This document shows, in pieces, positions 6,732-13,385 of a stretch of DNA of 14,257 nt; positions within the stretch are counted from its first letter, which is position 1, and each line of letters begins with the position of its first letter. The position numbers and the translations under genes were made by a program. The DNA comes from Chloroflexota bacterium (GTDB lineage Bacteria > Chloroflexota > Limnocylindria > QHBO01): positions 1 to 14,257 of the forward strand of contig JAGXHP010000085.1 of assembly GCA_024636135.1 (NCBI GenBank), in the 5' to 3' direction. Below the pieces are notes generated by a model that had not been told where the DNA came from, did no database searches, and saw nothing but the letters and a program-made list of their open reading frames with translations.

Positions 6732-7768
6732 GAGCCGATGTCCACCAGGCGTGACCGATGCTCGGGCAGCGCCGCGGTCGGCCGGTCAGCGGTTGCGCGC
6801 CAGAGTCGCCCCTCCCCGAACCGATGCCGCATCCGATCGAGCGACCAGCGCAGCTCCTCCCAGCGGCCGGCCCGTGCCTCGAAGGCCGGGAGCTGACGGG
6901 TTGCCGGATCGGCGAGCTGGTCGAAGGCGAGATGGAGCGCGGTGACCCGGGGCTCGCCCTCGATCATCCGACCCCGTGCCGCCGCCTCCAGCCGGCTCAA
7001 CAACAACCGGGCGATCCAGTCCGGCTCGAGGGCTGGCTGGGGGAAGGGCTGGGCAACCCGCAGCACCGGCGCGTCCTCCAACGTGAGCTCCAGAAGAGCC
7101 CGACCGGGCGCCAGGTGCCGATCACGCAGGCGGTCGCACAGCTCGGCCGTCAGGCGCCGCAGGGCCAGGCTCGCGGCGCCGATGCCATCGAGCGGCGTCT
7201 CGAACGAGATGCTCGCCTCCACGCGGTTCGGGCGGCGTAGCGGGACGATGGGCCGAGGGTCATGGCCGCGAGCCAGGGCCTGGAGCCGCTCCCCCACCAC
7301 GCCGAACTGCGAACCGACCGCGGAGCGCGGCAGATCGGCGAGCTGGCGCATGCGGGTCAGGCCGAAGAGCGCGAAGCGCTGGCGCATGGCCGGATCGGCG
7401 GGGAGCAGGGTCAGCGGCAGATCGGCGAGCTCCGAGCGCTCGAGGGCTCGCAACGCGGCGGGTGCTTCGGATCGCTCGAACCGGGCAAGGCGCGCGGCGA
7501 GCGACGCCAGCCAGCGGTTGTCGCCGATGCCGCAGCGGGTTCGCAGCGGGGCCACCGAGCGCGCGAGCATCACGGCCCGCGCCGCAATCCTTCGTTCCGG
7601 CCCCCACATCGGCTCCAAACCGGTGACATCCACGAGCGCGACGCCGGTATCCACGGCCTCCACGCGTGGCGAAAGATCGTCGAGCGCATCAAGGATTCGC
7701 TCGAACGGCCGCACGTCCGCCTCGGCATCGCGGAGATCGGGCCAGACGAGGGCCAGGAGGCGAGTCAC
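6728..7768 (-). CDS. imuB: ImuB-like, catalytically inactive Y-family polymerase homologue, N-terminally short
   Basis: ImuB is the Y-family-like scaffold that links DnaE2 to the beta clamp in the mutasome. Recognisable parts are FERILDALDDLSPRVE, GVALVDVTGLEPMWG, CGIGDNRWLASLAARLARF, the helix-hairpin region RFALFGLTRMRQLADLPRSAV and the finger-like ASISFETPLDGI. At the place of the Y-family catalytic Ser-x-Asp-Glu the sequence has VDTGVAL, so it should not polymerise, as in other ImuB proteins. The start is uncertain. GTG at 7768 (346 residues, reading TRLLALVWPDL) is preferred because the DNA upstream carries a palindrome array and translates to Arg/Ser/Pro-rich, non-conserved sequence. 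The frame is open to an ATG at 8065 (445 residues) and there is another GTG at 7855. With any of these, the usual 60 or so N-terminal palm residues are missing or unrecognisable. No clear clamp-binding motif was identified. Confidence 0.8.
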   Translation of the reverse strand: MTRLLALVWPDLRDAEADVRPFERILDALDDLSPRVEAVDTGVALVDVTGLEPMWGPERRIAARAVMLARSVAPLRTRCGIGDNRWLASLAARLARFERSEAPAALRALERSELADLPLTLLPADPAMRQRFALFGLTRMRQLADLPRSAVGSQFGVVGERLQALARGHDPRPIVPLRRPNRVEASISFETPLDGIGAASLALRRLTAELCDRLRDRHLAPGRALLELTLEDAPVLRVAQPFPQPALEPDWIARLLLSRLEAAARGRMIEGEPRVTALHLAFDQLADPATRQLPAFEARAGRWEELRWSLDRMRHRFGEGRLWRATADRPTAALPEHRSRLVDIGS

Positions 7769-7778
7769 GGCAGCGATG

Positions 7779-8070
7779 GCCGATGAATCGGCGATATCGC
7801 GCCCGATGCCGGCATGAGGCGCCGGGCCGACGATAGATCGACGGGGGCGCCGCACTTTGTGCGCCGGAGCTGCAGCCCCCGGCCTGTTGCTGGCCGATCC
7901 ATCGGTGGAATGGCGCCGAGACAGGCCTCGAGGCGTCGGGTGACCGATAGATCGGTCATGGAGTGGCCACCCGTTTCCTGGTGAGCACACCGATGGCGCG
8001 AATACGCCGATCCATCGGCCGAGCGGCTCCGAACGGACGAATCGGGCGCGAATCGACCGATCCATCGGCT
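7779..8070. repeat. Array of six palindromic elements between imuA and imuB
   Basis: Six dyads of the form CGAT-NN-ATCG, usually CCGAT-NN-ATCGG, occur at 7779-7792, 7831-7840, 7894-7905, 7941-7958, 8006-8019 and 8057-8068. The best is TGACCGAT-AG-ATCGGTCA at 7941. Centres are 50, 64, 50, 63 and 50 bases apart. Each element also has GGCG exactly eight bases before its (A/C)CGAT half: on the minus strand for the first and third, on the plus strand for the others. Two-base centres suit DNA-binding dimers better than RNA hairpins. The blocks around elements 1-2 and 3-4 are related to each other, which indicates a tandem unit of about 113 bases. The array fills the gap from six bases past the imuA stop to just before the preferred imuB start. 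Function unknown. Confidence 0.75.
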
Positions 8071-8075
8071 GTGCA

Positions 8076-8864
8076 TCACGCGCTCACCACGCGCAGGGCT
8101 GGCCTGTCCTCGAGTGGCCGCGGATACGCCAGGGTCGCCACGAGCGGGTCGAGGCGACGTCCCTCTCCAAAGAACAGGTCGAGCTCCGCCGTGCCACCGG
8201 CCAGTGCCCACCGATGCCGCTCCACACTGGCCTCCACCCGCTGACCGACGAGATCACGACCCACGCTCAGCCAGGCGGTGCGCCGAAGCACCACCCGCAC
8301 CCCGGCCACCACGCCGACCACCGTCCGGCCGGCCGGGGCCAGGACGAGCGCCGAGGTGCTGCCCGAACGCGCCAGCAGCGAGCCGAGCCGATCCAGCGCG
8401 CGACGCTCCGGCATCGAACGCTCCCCAAGGTCGAGGACCAGCGCATCGATCAGGCCCGAGCGTCCCAACCAGGCCGCCAGCTCGATCGCCTCGGCCGGAT
8501 CCCGCGGTCGAACGACGAGGAGCCAGTCCAGGCTCACTCCCAGTCGCGTGGCCACGGCCGGGTCGAGGGTGCCGTCGAGATCGAGCCAGGCCGTCAACCC
8601 GCCGGCTGCCTGCGCCGCGGCCAGCGAGGTCATCGCCAGCGTGCTGGCGCCACCACCCGCGGGCGCGTCGAGCAGCGACAGCGCGCCACGCGGCCAGCCC
8701 TCGCTTCCGAGCGCGGCATCGAGCGAGGCATGTCCGGTCGGGACCGATGGACGCGCCTGCTCCAGCATCGGCGCCTCACTTCCCCGGCGCAGACCCAGGC
8801 CACGGTTGCGAAGCGTCTCGAGGGCGCTGGCCAGGGACGGCAAAACGGGGGCATCGGTCAGCAT
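8076..8864 (-). CDS. imuA: ImuA-like RecA-fold protein with degenerate Walker A
   Basis: A 262-residue RecA-superfamily protein, the first gene of the imuA-imuB operon and a mutasome accessory factor. GWPRGALSLLDAPAGGGAST (56-75) lines up with the RecA segment containing GPESSGKTT, and AAAQAAGGLTAWLDLDGTLDP with the following helix and strand. VALVLDLGE-like DALVLDLGE marks the Walker B strand. The Walker A lysine position is alanine (A73) and the first glycine is alanine (A67), so ATP binding is probably lost. A position corresponding to the RecA catalytic glutamate is aspartate (D97). The ATG at 8864 is chosen for its position 14 bases behind a LexA-like operator. It diverges from a tRNA-Ala gene. 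The imuA name rests on the fold plus the imuB and SOS context. Confidence 0.88.
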   Translation of the reverse strand: MLTDAPVLPSLASALETLRNRGLGLRRGSEAPMLEQARPSVPTGHASLDAALGSEGWPRGALSLLDAPAGGGASTLAMTSLAAAQAAGGLTAWLDLDGTLDPAVATRLGVSLDWLLVVRPRDPAEAIELAAWLGRSGLIDALVLDLGERSMPERRALDRLGSLLARSGSTSALVLAPAGRTVVGVVAGVRVVLRRTAWLSVGRDLVGQRVEASVERHRWALAGGTAELDLFFGEGRRLDPLVATLAYPRPLEDRPALRVVSA

Positions 8865-8874
8865 CGGACCATCG

Positions 8875-8903
8875 ATGATAGAACAAATGTTCTAGTTGGG
8901 GAA
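8875..8903 (-). promoter_or_regulatory. Putative imuA promoter overlapping the SOS operator
   Basis: On the minus strand TTCCCC (8903-8898), 17 bases, TATCAT (8880-8875), then 10 bases to the ATG. The operator lies in the spacer. The bases after the -10 (CGATGGTCCG, then ATG) nearly match those of dnaE2 (CGGTCGTCCG, then ATG). Confidence 0.5.
8879..8894 (-). promoter_or_regulatory. LexA (SOS) operator of imuA-imuB
   Basis: TAGAAC-AAAT-GTTCTA is a 16-base dyad with perfect 6-base arms and the GAAC-N4-GTTC LexA core, 14 bases before the imuA ATG. Its position and flanks copy those of the dnaE2 operator. LexA binding is inferred. Confidence 0.85.
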
Positions 8904-8918
8904 GGTCCGAAATCCCTT

Positions 8919-8927
8919 TGCTATACT
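8919..8927 (+). promoter_or_regulatory. Extended -10 promoter of tRNA-Ala
   Basis: TGCTATACT is an extended -10 (TGN followed by TATACT) 28 bases upstream of the mature tRNA. No good -35 is present at normal spacing; TTGGGG at 8896 is 20 bases away and touches the imuA operator. Confidence 0.6.
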
Positions 8928-8955
8928 CGCCGCCGGCCCGCCGGGGCCAGTCGTC

Positions 8956-9031
8956 GGGGATGTAGCTCAGCTGGGAGAGCACTGCGTTCGCATCGCAGGG
9001 GTCAGGGGTTCGAGTCCCCTCATCTCCACCA
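8956..9031 (+). tRNA. tRNA-Ala (anticodon CGC)
   Basis: A complete 76-base cloverleaf. The acceptor stem GGGGATG/CATCTCC contains the G3-U70 pair that marks alanine tRNAs. The D arm is GCTC...GAGC, the anticodon stem CTGCG/CGCAG encloses loop TTCGCAT with anticodon CGC (reads GCG), and the T arm is AGGGG-TTCGAGT-CCCCT. Discriminator A and CCA are encoded (9028-9031). It is transcribed away from imuA. Confidence 0.96.
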
Positions 9032-9053
9032 ACCCCCAAGTCAGCATCGGCTC

Positions 9054-9182
9054 ATGTCGCAAGCGAGTTTCTGGTCGCCTTCAGTGAAGGACGAGCCCGC
9101 GCCCGCCGCCCGGCGTCGACGCCTTCCCGCCATCCTTCGGCCCCTGCTCGCGCTGCTTGTCCTGGCTGCGTGCAGTGGGAGT
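9054..9182 (+). pseudogene. Out-of-frame lipoprotein signal peptide of the following gene
   Basis: The frame from ATG 9054 (or GTG 9084) encodes a textbook lipoprotein signal: a basic stretch ARRRRLPAILRP, a hydrophobic core LLALLVLA, and lipobox LAAC with its cysteine codon at 9171-9173, followed by SGS. After that the frame turns into Arg/Pro/Thr-rich nonsense. The apparent body of the protein continues in the -1 frame from about 9170. A single missing base near 9174-9186 would restore one protein reading LAACSG into GQSPPASTDAVDWL. Either a sequencing/assembly error or a true frameshift is possible. No clear Shine-Dalgarno precedes either start, and the tRNA ends only 22 bases upstream. 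Confidence 0.6.
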
Positions 9183-9673
9183 CGGGACAATCGCCACCGG
9201 CCTCGACCGACGCCGTGGATTGGCTCAGATGTGACGGCGACGAATGGTCGGTCCACTACCCGCCGGAGTGGGTCGTTCACCAGGCCGATGCGGCGCGCGA
9301 TCTGGCCGCCTGCGCCCTGTTCGCGCGCGAACCCTTCCAGGCTGAGCCGGAAGACGACTGGGGATGGAGCGGTGCGCAGATCGTCCTCGATCTCAAGGCG
9401 GGCTGCCGCGGCTCGTTCGAGGTTTCAACATCCGAGGAAGAGATCGAGATCGAAGGCTTCCCGGCATGGCGCCGGTCACTGCGCGACGGGCATCTCGACG
9501 GCGGACCGGCAACCGCCTACGAATATTTCATCAACCTCAGCCCGGGCGCGGGATGCGAGGCGGGGCGGTGGTTCTACGGTCGCACAGAGGCCGACGATCC
9601 CGGCGACTTCGAAGAGAACCGGGCGGTCCTGGAGGAGATGATGGCCACCCTGACCCTGCGAGAGGCCGAGTAG
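9170..9673 (+). CDS. Hypothetical lipoprotein body (PsbP-like type), start disrupted by frameshift
   Basis: Open frame of 167 residues from GTG 9170 to TAG 9673. The GTG is not a convincing start; the natural N-terminus seems to be the lipoprotein signal in the neighbouring frame. The body begins with a SPPAST linker, then DWLRCDGDEWSVHYPPEWVVHQ, the SxxYPxxW pattern common in PsbP-like extracytoplasmic domains. ACALFAREPF and IVLDLKAGCRGSFEV follow, then a second half with AYEYFINLSPGAGCEAGRWFYGRTE and a C-terminal helix VLEEMMATLTL. Four cysteines remain in the body. Function unknown; probably surface-exposed. A translated product from GTG 9170 would stay in the cytoplasm and probably not fold properly. 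Confidence 0.7.
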   Translation: MQWESGQSPPASTDAVDWLRCDGDEWSVHYPPEWVVHQADAARDLAACALFAREPFQAEPEDDWGWSGAQIVLDLKAGCRGSFEVSTSEEEIEIEGFPAWRRSLRDGHLDGGPATAYEYFINLSPGAGCEAGRWFYGRTEADDPGDFEENRAVLEEMMATLTLREAE

Positions 9674-9737
9674 ACACTTCGGTCAGCACGGTGTCCGAAA
9701 CCTGCCGCGAGTTGCGCGATGCACGTACGATGGTCAG

Positions 9738-9773
9738 TGGCCCATCCGGGCCAGCGACCCCTCGGAGGTCGCT
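9738..9773 (+). other. Two adjacent hairpins in the leader of the amino-acid importer operon
   Basis: TGGCCC-ATCC-GGGCCA (9738-9753) is directly followed by AGCGACC-CCTCGGA-GGTCGCT (9753-9773), the two sharing one A. No U-tract follows, so this is not a standard terminator. The second stem ends six bases before the Shine-Dalgarno, so it could affect ribosome access. Whether these are transcribed depends on the promoter, for which TACGAT at 9726 is only a weak candidate. Confidence 0.4.
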
Positions 9774-9778
9774 CTGAC

Positions 9779-9785
9779 AGGGAGG
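9779..9785 (+). promoter_or_regulatory. Strong Shine-Dalgarno of the amino-acid-binding protein gene
   Basis: AGGGAGG nine bases before the ATG at 9795 is the best ribosome binding site in the window. It fixes the start and fits high expression of a binding protein. Confidence 0.8.
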
Positions 9786-9794
9786 TTTCACTAC

Positions 9795-10910
9795 ATGCCC
9801 CGTTTCGGACTGTCCATCATCGGCCTCGTGGTCCTCGCCCTGGTCGTGACGGCCTGCGGCGACACCCCGCCGCCATCCTCCAACGCACCCGGCTCGAGCG
9901 CCGCAACCGATGCTCCGGAGCCGACCACGGCCGAGAGCGCCGACCCGACCGACGCGCCGCCGTCGGGCGAAGGCCGCCTGGCCACCGTGCAGGACCGCGG
10001 TCAGCTCATCTGCGGAGTCAACGGCAGCCTGCCGGGCTTCAGCTTCCTCGACGAAAGCGGCAACACCGTCGGCTTCGACGCCGACTTCTGTCGCGCCGTC
10101 GCGGCCGCCGTCCTCGGCGACTCGGAGGCCGTGGAGTTCCGCGCCCTTTCCGCCGACCAGCGTGGTCCGGCTCTCCAGACCGGCGAGGTCGACGTCCTCA
10201 TCCGCAACACCACATGGACCGTCAGCCGTGACACGAGCTGGGGCATCTTCGCTCCGACCACGTTCTACGACGGCCAGGCAATCATGGCCAATGCATCGCT
10301 CGGAGCCTCGACGCTCGAGGACCTGGCAGGTGCCACGATCTGCGTGCAGTCCGGCACCACCACCGAACTGAACCTGACGGATCAATTCCGCGCACTGAAT
10401 ATCGACTTCACCCCGCAGGTGTTCGCCGATATCGACCCGACCTACCAGGCCTATGAAGAGGGCCGATGCGACGCCGTCACCAGCGACCGCTCGCAGCTCG
10501 TCGCCCGCCGAACGGCGTTCGAAGCCCCCGATGACCACGTAATCCTCGATGCGGTCATGTCCAAGGAGCCTCTCGGCCCCGTGGCACCGCTCGGCGATGA
10601 CCAGTGGTTCAACGTCATCAAGTGGGTCGTCTTCGCCACCATCGAGGCGGAGGAGCAGGGCCTGACGGCCGACAACGTCGCCGACTCGGTGTCGAGCGAC
10701 AACCCGGTCGTGGCGAGGCTACTCGGCTCCGACGGCGACCTGGGACTCGGTCTCGAGGCCGACTGGGTCGTCACGATGATCTCGCAGGTGGGCAACTACG
10801 CCGAGATCTACGATCGCAACCTGGGACCGGGCACGCCGTTCGATCTCGACCGCGGGCTCAACAGCCTGTGGTCCGAGGGTGGCCTGCTCTACGCACCGCC
10901 GTACCGATAG
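9795..10910 (+). CDS. aapJ: General L-amino-acid ABC transporter substrate-binding lipoprotein (AapJ/BztA-like)
   Basis: Extracellular solute-binding protein, family 3, that captures amino acids and delivers them to the two permeases encoded next. The 371 residues start with a lipoprotein signal (MPRFGLSIIGLVVLALVVTAC, lipid C21) and a Pro/Ser/Thr-rich linker. The binding domain runs from LATVQDRGQLICGVNGSLPGF through GFDADFCRAVAAAVLGD, VDVLIRNTTWTVSRDTSWGI and TICVQSGTTTELNL to DAVTSDRSQLVARR. The IRNTTWTxxRD stretch and the C-terminal GLNSLWSEGGLLYAPPYR are typical of the AapJ/BztA group. Members usually bind polar or acidic L-amino acids over a wide range; exact specificity cannot be read here. 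In proteobacteria the protein is periplasmic; the lipid anchor here fits a cell envelope without a conventional periplasm. Confidence 0.93.
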   Translation: MPRFGLSIIGLVVLALVVTACGDTPPPSSNAPGSSAATDAPEPTTAESADPTDAPPSGEGRLATVQDRGQLICGVNGSLPGFSFLDESGNTVGFDADFCRAVAAAVLGDSEAVEFRALSADQRGPALQTGEVDVLIRNTTWTVSRDTSWGIFAPTTFYDGQAIMANASLGASTLEDLAGATICVQSGTTTELNLTDQFRALNIDFTPQVFADIDPTYQAYEEGRCDAVTSDRSQLVARRTAFEAPDDHVILDAVMSKEPLGPVAPLGDDQWFNVIKWVVFATIEAEEQGLTADNVADSVSSDNPVVARLLGSDGDLGLGLEADWVVTMISQVGNYAEIYDRNLGPGTPFDLDRGLNSLWSEGGLLYAPPYR

Positions 10911-10924
10911 GCGTCGGCTGAGCA

Positions 10925-10952
10925 ATCGGGGCGGGAGCAATCCCGCCCCGAT
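10925..10952 (+). other. Intercistronic stem-loop with GNRA tetraloop
   Basis: A perfect 12-base-pair stem, ATCGGGGCGGGA paired with TCCCGCCCCGAT, closed by the tetraloop GCAA. It lies 14 bases after the binding-protein stop and 20 before the first permease ATG. No U-tract follows. Its place matches the stem-loops that stabilise binding-protein mRNA or reduce read-through into permease genes in other ABC operons. Confidence 0.75.
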
Positions 10953-10972
10953 CCGCACTCCCACCGGTCGTC

Positions 10973-12160
10973 ATGACGCCGGTCCCATCCACCAAGAAGG
11001 CCGGAGCGGTTCCGCTCTGGCGTGACGTCCGCGCCCTGCGGATCTTCGGCCAGATCGCCGTGGTCGTCGTGGTCGGCCTCATCGTTGCCTGGCTCGTCAA
11101 CAACCTGACCAGCGCCCTCAGCCAGCGTGGCCTGGGCTTCGGATTCGGCTTCCTCGGTCGCACGGCCGGCTTCGAGATCTCCGAGACGCCGATTCCCTAC
11201 ACCGCGACGGACACGTACGGCCACGCATTCATCGTGGGGCTGCTCAATACGCTGTTCGTCAGCTTCATCGGCATCATCCTCTCCACGATCCTGGGTGTCG
11301 TGGTCGGAATCGCCCGCCTCTCGAACAACTGGCTGCTCAAACAGGTCGCATCCGGATACGTCGAGATCATCCGGAACACGCCGCTGCTGGTGCAGCTCTT
11401 CATCCTGTACTTCGCGGTATTCCTCCAGCTCCCGGCCATCATCGACTCGCTCGCCATCGGCGACTCCGTCTTCCTCAACCAGCGGGGCGTCTTCCTGCCC
11501 GGGCCACAGCTGACGTCGACGTTCGGCATCCTGCTGGGGTTCCTGGTCGCCGGCGTCGTCCTCGTCATCGTCGCGGGCAGGGTCGCCTCGCGCCTCGAGG
11601 ACGCGGGCAAGCCGTCGCACCGGCTCCGGACGCTGGGCGTCATCGGCCTCGTGCTGCTCGGCGTGGTTGGCTGGTTCGTGGCCGGTGGCCAGGCCGTGAC
11701 GTTCGATCTGCCGGTCATTGACCGCTTCAACTTCGCGGGCGGATTGGCGCTCTCGCCGGAGTTCAGCTCACTGCTGGTGGGTCTCGTCCTCTACACGGCC
11801 GCGTTCATCGGCGAGGTCGTCCGCGGCGGGATCCAGGCCATTCGGCGAGGACAGCTGGAGGCAGCTCGTGCCCTCGGTCTATCCGAGGGTCAGACCCTGC
11901 AGCTGGTGATCTTCCCGCAGGCGCTGCGCATCATCGTGCCGCCACTCACCAGCCAATATCTCAACCTGGCGAAGAACTCCAGCCTGGCCATCGCCATCGG
12001 CTATCCCGATCTGTTCAAGGTCGGCCAGACCATGGCCAACCAGACAGGCCAGCCGGTGCCCGTGATCATCCTGATCATGAGCACGTACCTGGCGATCAGC
12101 CTGGTGACGTCGCTGTTCATGAACATCTACAACCGGCGCGTCCAGGTCCTCGAGCGATGA
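10973..12160 (+). CDS. aapQ: General L-amino-acid ABC transporter permease 1 (AapQ/BztB-like)
   Basis: First of two membrane subunits forming the import channel. The 395 residues have an N-terminal helix (IAVVVVVGLIVAWLVNNL), a periplasmic-side loop GFLGRTAGFEISETPIPYT typical of this family, and a HisM/ArtQ-type permease domain starting HAFIVGLLNTLFVSFIGIIL. VEIIRNTPLLVQLFILYF follows, and further helices lie inserted between the first and second parts of the domain. The ATPase-contacting EAA loop reads GGIQAIRRGQLEAARALGLS, followed by PQALRIIVPPLTSQYLNLAKNSSLA. No Shine-Dalgarno precedes the ATG at 10973, and a strong stem-loop lies just upstream, which may keep permease expression below that of the binding protein. 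Its stop overlaps the next ATG by four bases. Confidence 0.93.
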   Translation: MTPVPSTKKAGAVPLWRDVRALRIFGQIAVVVVVGLIVAWLVNNLTSALSQRGLGFGFGFLGRTAGFEISETPIPYTATDTYGHAFIVGLLNTLFVSFIGIILSTILGVVVGIARLSNNWLLKQVASGYVEIIRNTPLLVQLFILYFAVFLQLPAIIDSLAIGDSVFLNQRGVFLPGPQLTSTFGILLGFLVAGVVLVIVAGRVASRLEDAGKPSHRLRTLGVIGLVLLGVVGWFVAGGQAVTFDLPVIDRFNFAGGLALSPEFSSLLVGLVLYTAAFIGEVVRGGIQAIRRGQLEAARALGLSEGQTLQLVIFPQALRIIVPPLTSQYLNLAKNSSLAIAIGYPDLFKVGQTMANQTGQPVPVIILIMSTYLAISLVTSLFMNIYNRRVQVLER

Positions 12161-13350
12161 CGTCCGAGACGCTGCGACCACCGAACGTTTCCGTGGGGCC
12201 GATCGCCTGGCTGCGCGCGAACCTGTTCAGCGGCCCCATCAACTCTCTCGTCACGATCCTGATCGGGGCGGCGCTCGGTTGGATCCTGCTGCAGATCGGC
12301 ACCTGGGCGCTGACTGAAGCGCGCTGGAGCGTGGTCTCGAACAACCTGCGGCTGTTCCTGGTGGGACAGTACCCCGGCGACCAGGTGTGGCGCATCTGGC
12401 TCAGCATGGCGATCCTGTCGGTGCTGGCCGGCGTATCGGCGGGCGTCTACGGGCAGGCGGCGCGCACCATGGCGGCCACGCTGTCGGCGATCCAGCTGAT
12501 GATCGGCGTGCTGATCTTGGTCTCGCCGATCGGGATCGTTGGCGTGCTGGCCTACATCGCGAATGCCGCGGCGGTATGGGTCGTCTTCGCTCTCGCGGTC
12601 CGAATCACGGTGCCGCGGCGGGTCCTGCTGTATGCCTGGATGGCGTCGCTGCCGATCACCTTCCTGCTGCTCAGCGGTTTCGAGGGCACACCGCTGCCGT
12701 CGGTCAGCACGAACGTGTGGGGCGGACTCCTCCTCACGGTGCTGCTCGCCGTGGTGGGCATCATCCTGGCCTTCCCGCTCGGCGTCGTCCTGGCCCTTGG
12801 CCGGCGCAGCGAACTGCCGGTGGTGCGCATCCTGAGTACCGGCTACATCGAGCTCATCCGCGGCGTGCCGCTCGTCACCATCCTGTTCATGGCCGACATC
12901 ATCCTGCCCCTCTTCCTACCCGGCGAATGGCGTCTGGACCGCGTCGCCCGCGCGATGGGCGGCATCACGCTCTTCTCCGCCGCGTACGTCGCGGAGAACG
13001 TGCGCGGCGGCCTGCAGGCCATCCCGACAGGGCAGATCGAGGCGGCCAATGCGCTGGGCCTGGGCGGGGTCCAGACGAATCTGTTCATCGTGCTGCCGCA
13101 GGCCCTGCGCGCCGTCATCCCGGCCAACGTCGGGCTGTTCATCAGCCTGCTCAAGGACACGACGCTGGTGACGATCATCGGCCTGCTGGACCTGCTGGGC
13201 ATCGGCCGGGCCGTGCTCGCCCAGTCCGATTCCTTCGGCGCGAACCTCGAGATCTACGCCTTCATCGCCGGCGTCTTCTTCGTCCTCTCTTACGCCATGT
13301 CCCAGGCCAGCTATCGGCTCGAACGCGCCCTCGGCGTGGGCACGCGCTGA
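12157..13350 (+). CDS. aapM: General L-amino-acid ABC transporter permease 2 (AapM/BztC-like)
   Basis: Second membrane subunit of the importer, 397 residues, starting within the last codons of the first permease gene (ATGA overlap). The first half has several hydrophobic helices, including a segment WRIWLSMAILSVLAGVSAGVY, a long region characteristic of the BztC group. The permease domain follows: VWGGLLLTVLLAVVGIILAF, then YIELIRGVPLVTILFMADII. The EAA loop is GGLQAIPTGQIEAANALGLG with PQALRAVIPANVGLFISLLKDTTLV after it. It ends with a basic tail. It should form a heterodimer with the preceding permease. The A of its TGA stop is also the A of an in-frame ATG for the ATPase gene. Confidence 0.93.
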   Translation: MTSETLRPPNVSVGPIAWLRANLFSGPINSLVTILIGAALGWILLQIGTWALTEARWSVVSNNLRLFLVGQYPGDQVWRIWLSMAILSVLAGVSAGVYGQAARTMAATLSAIQLMIGVLILVSPIGIVGVLAYIANAAAVWVVFALAVRITVPRRVLLYAWMASLPITFLLLSGFEGTPLPSVSTNVWGGLLLTVLLAVVGIILAFPLGVVLALGRRSELPVVRILSTGYIELIRGVPLVTILFMADIILPLFLPGEWRLDRVARAMGGITLFSAAYVAENVRGGLQAIPTGQIEAANALGLGGVQTNLFIVLPQALRAVIPANVGLFISLLKDTTLVTIIGLLDLLGIGRAVLAQSDSFGANLEIYAFIAGVFFVLSYAMSQASYRLERALGVGTR

Positions 13351-13385
13351 TGCCCGAGTCCTCCGCTCCCGATCGAGGTGACCCG

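Noticed and set aside
7779..8070. CRISPR-like array
   Set aside because: The conserved core is only 10-18 bases, elements occur in both orientations, interval lengths alternate, and no cas gene is present.
7765..8076. Alternative imuB start at the ATG overlapping the imuA stop (8076)
   Set aside because: That frame reaches a stop at 7765 and is not the frame of the conserved imuB sequence.
8956..9031. tRNA gene as an integration site for a mobile element
   Set aside because: No integrase, no repeated tRNA 3' end and no foreign-looking segment follow; the neighbouring genes are ordinary.
8214..9053. Upstream extension of the frame carrying the lipoprotein signal
   Set aside because: It runs antisense through imuA and then through the tRNA gene; only the part from 9054 resembles protein.
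9537..10538. Minus-strand open frame of 333 codons
   Set aside because: It lies opposite the binding-protein gene and lacks any domain pattern.
12387..13349. Long N-terminal extension of the ATPase frame across the second permease gene
   Set aside because: It is out of frame with the permease, Arg/Gly/His-rich and non-conserved; the ATPase begins at 13386 behind a Shine-Dalgarno.
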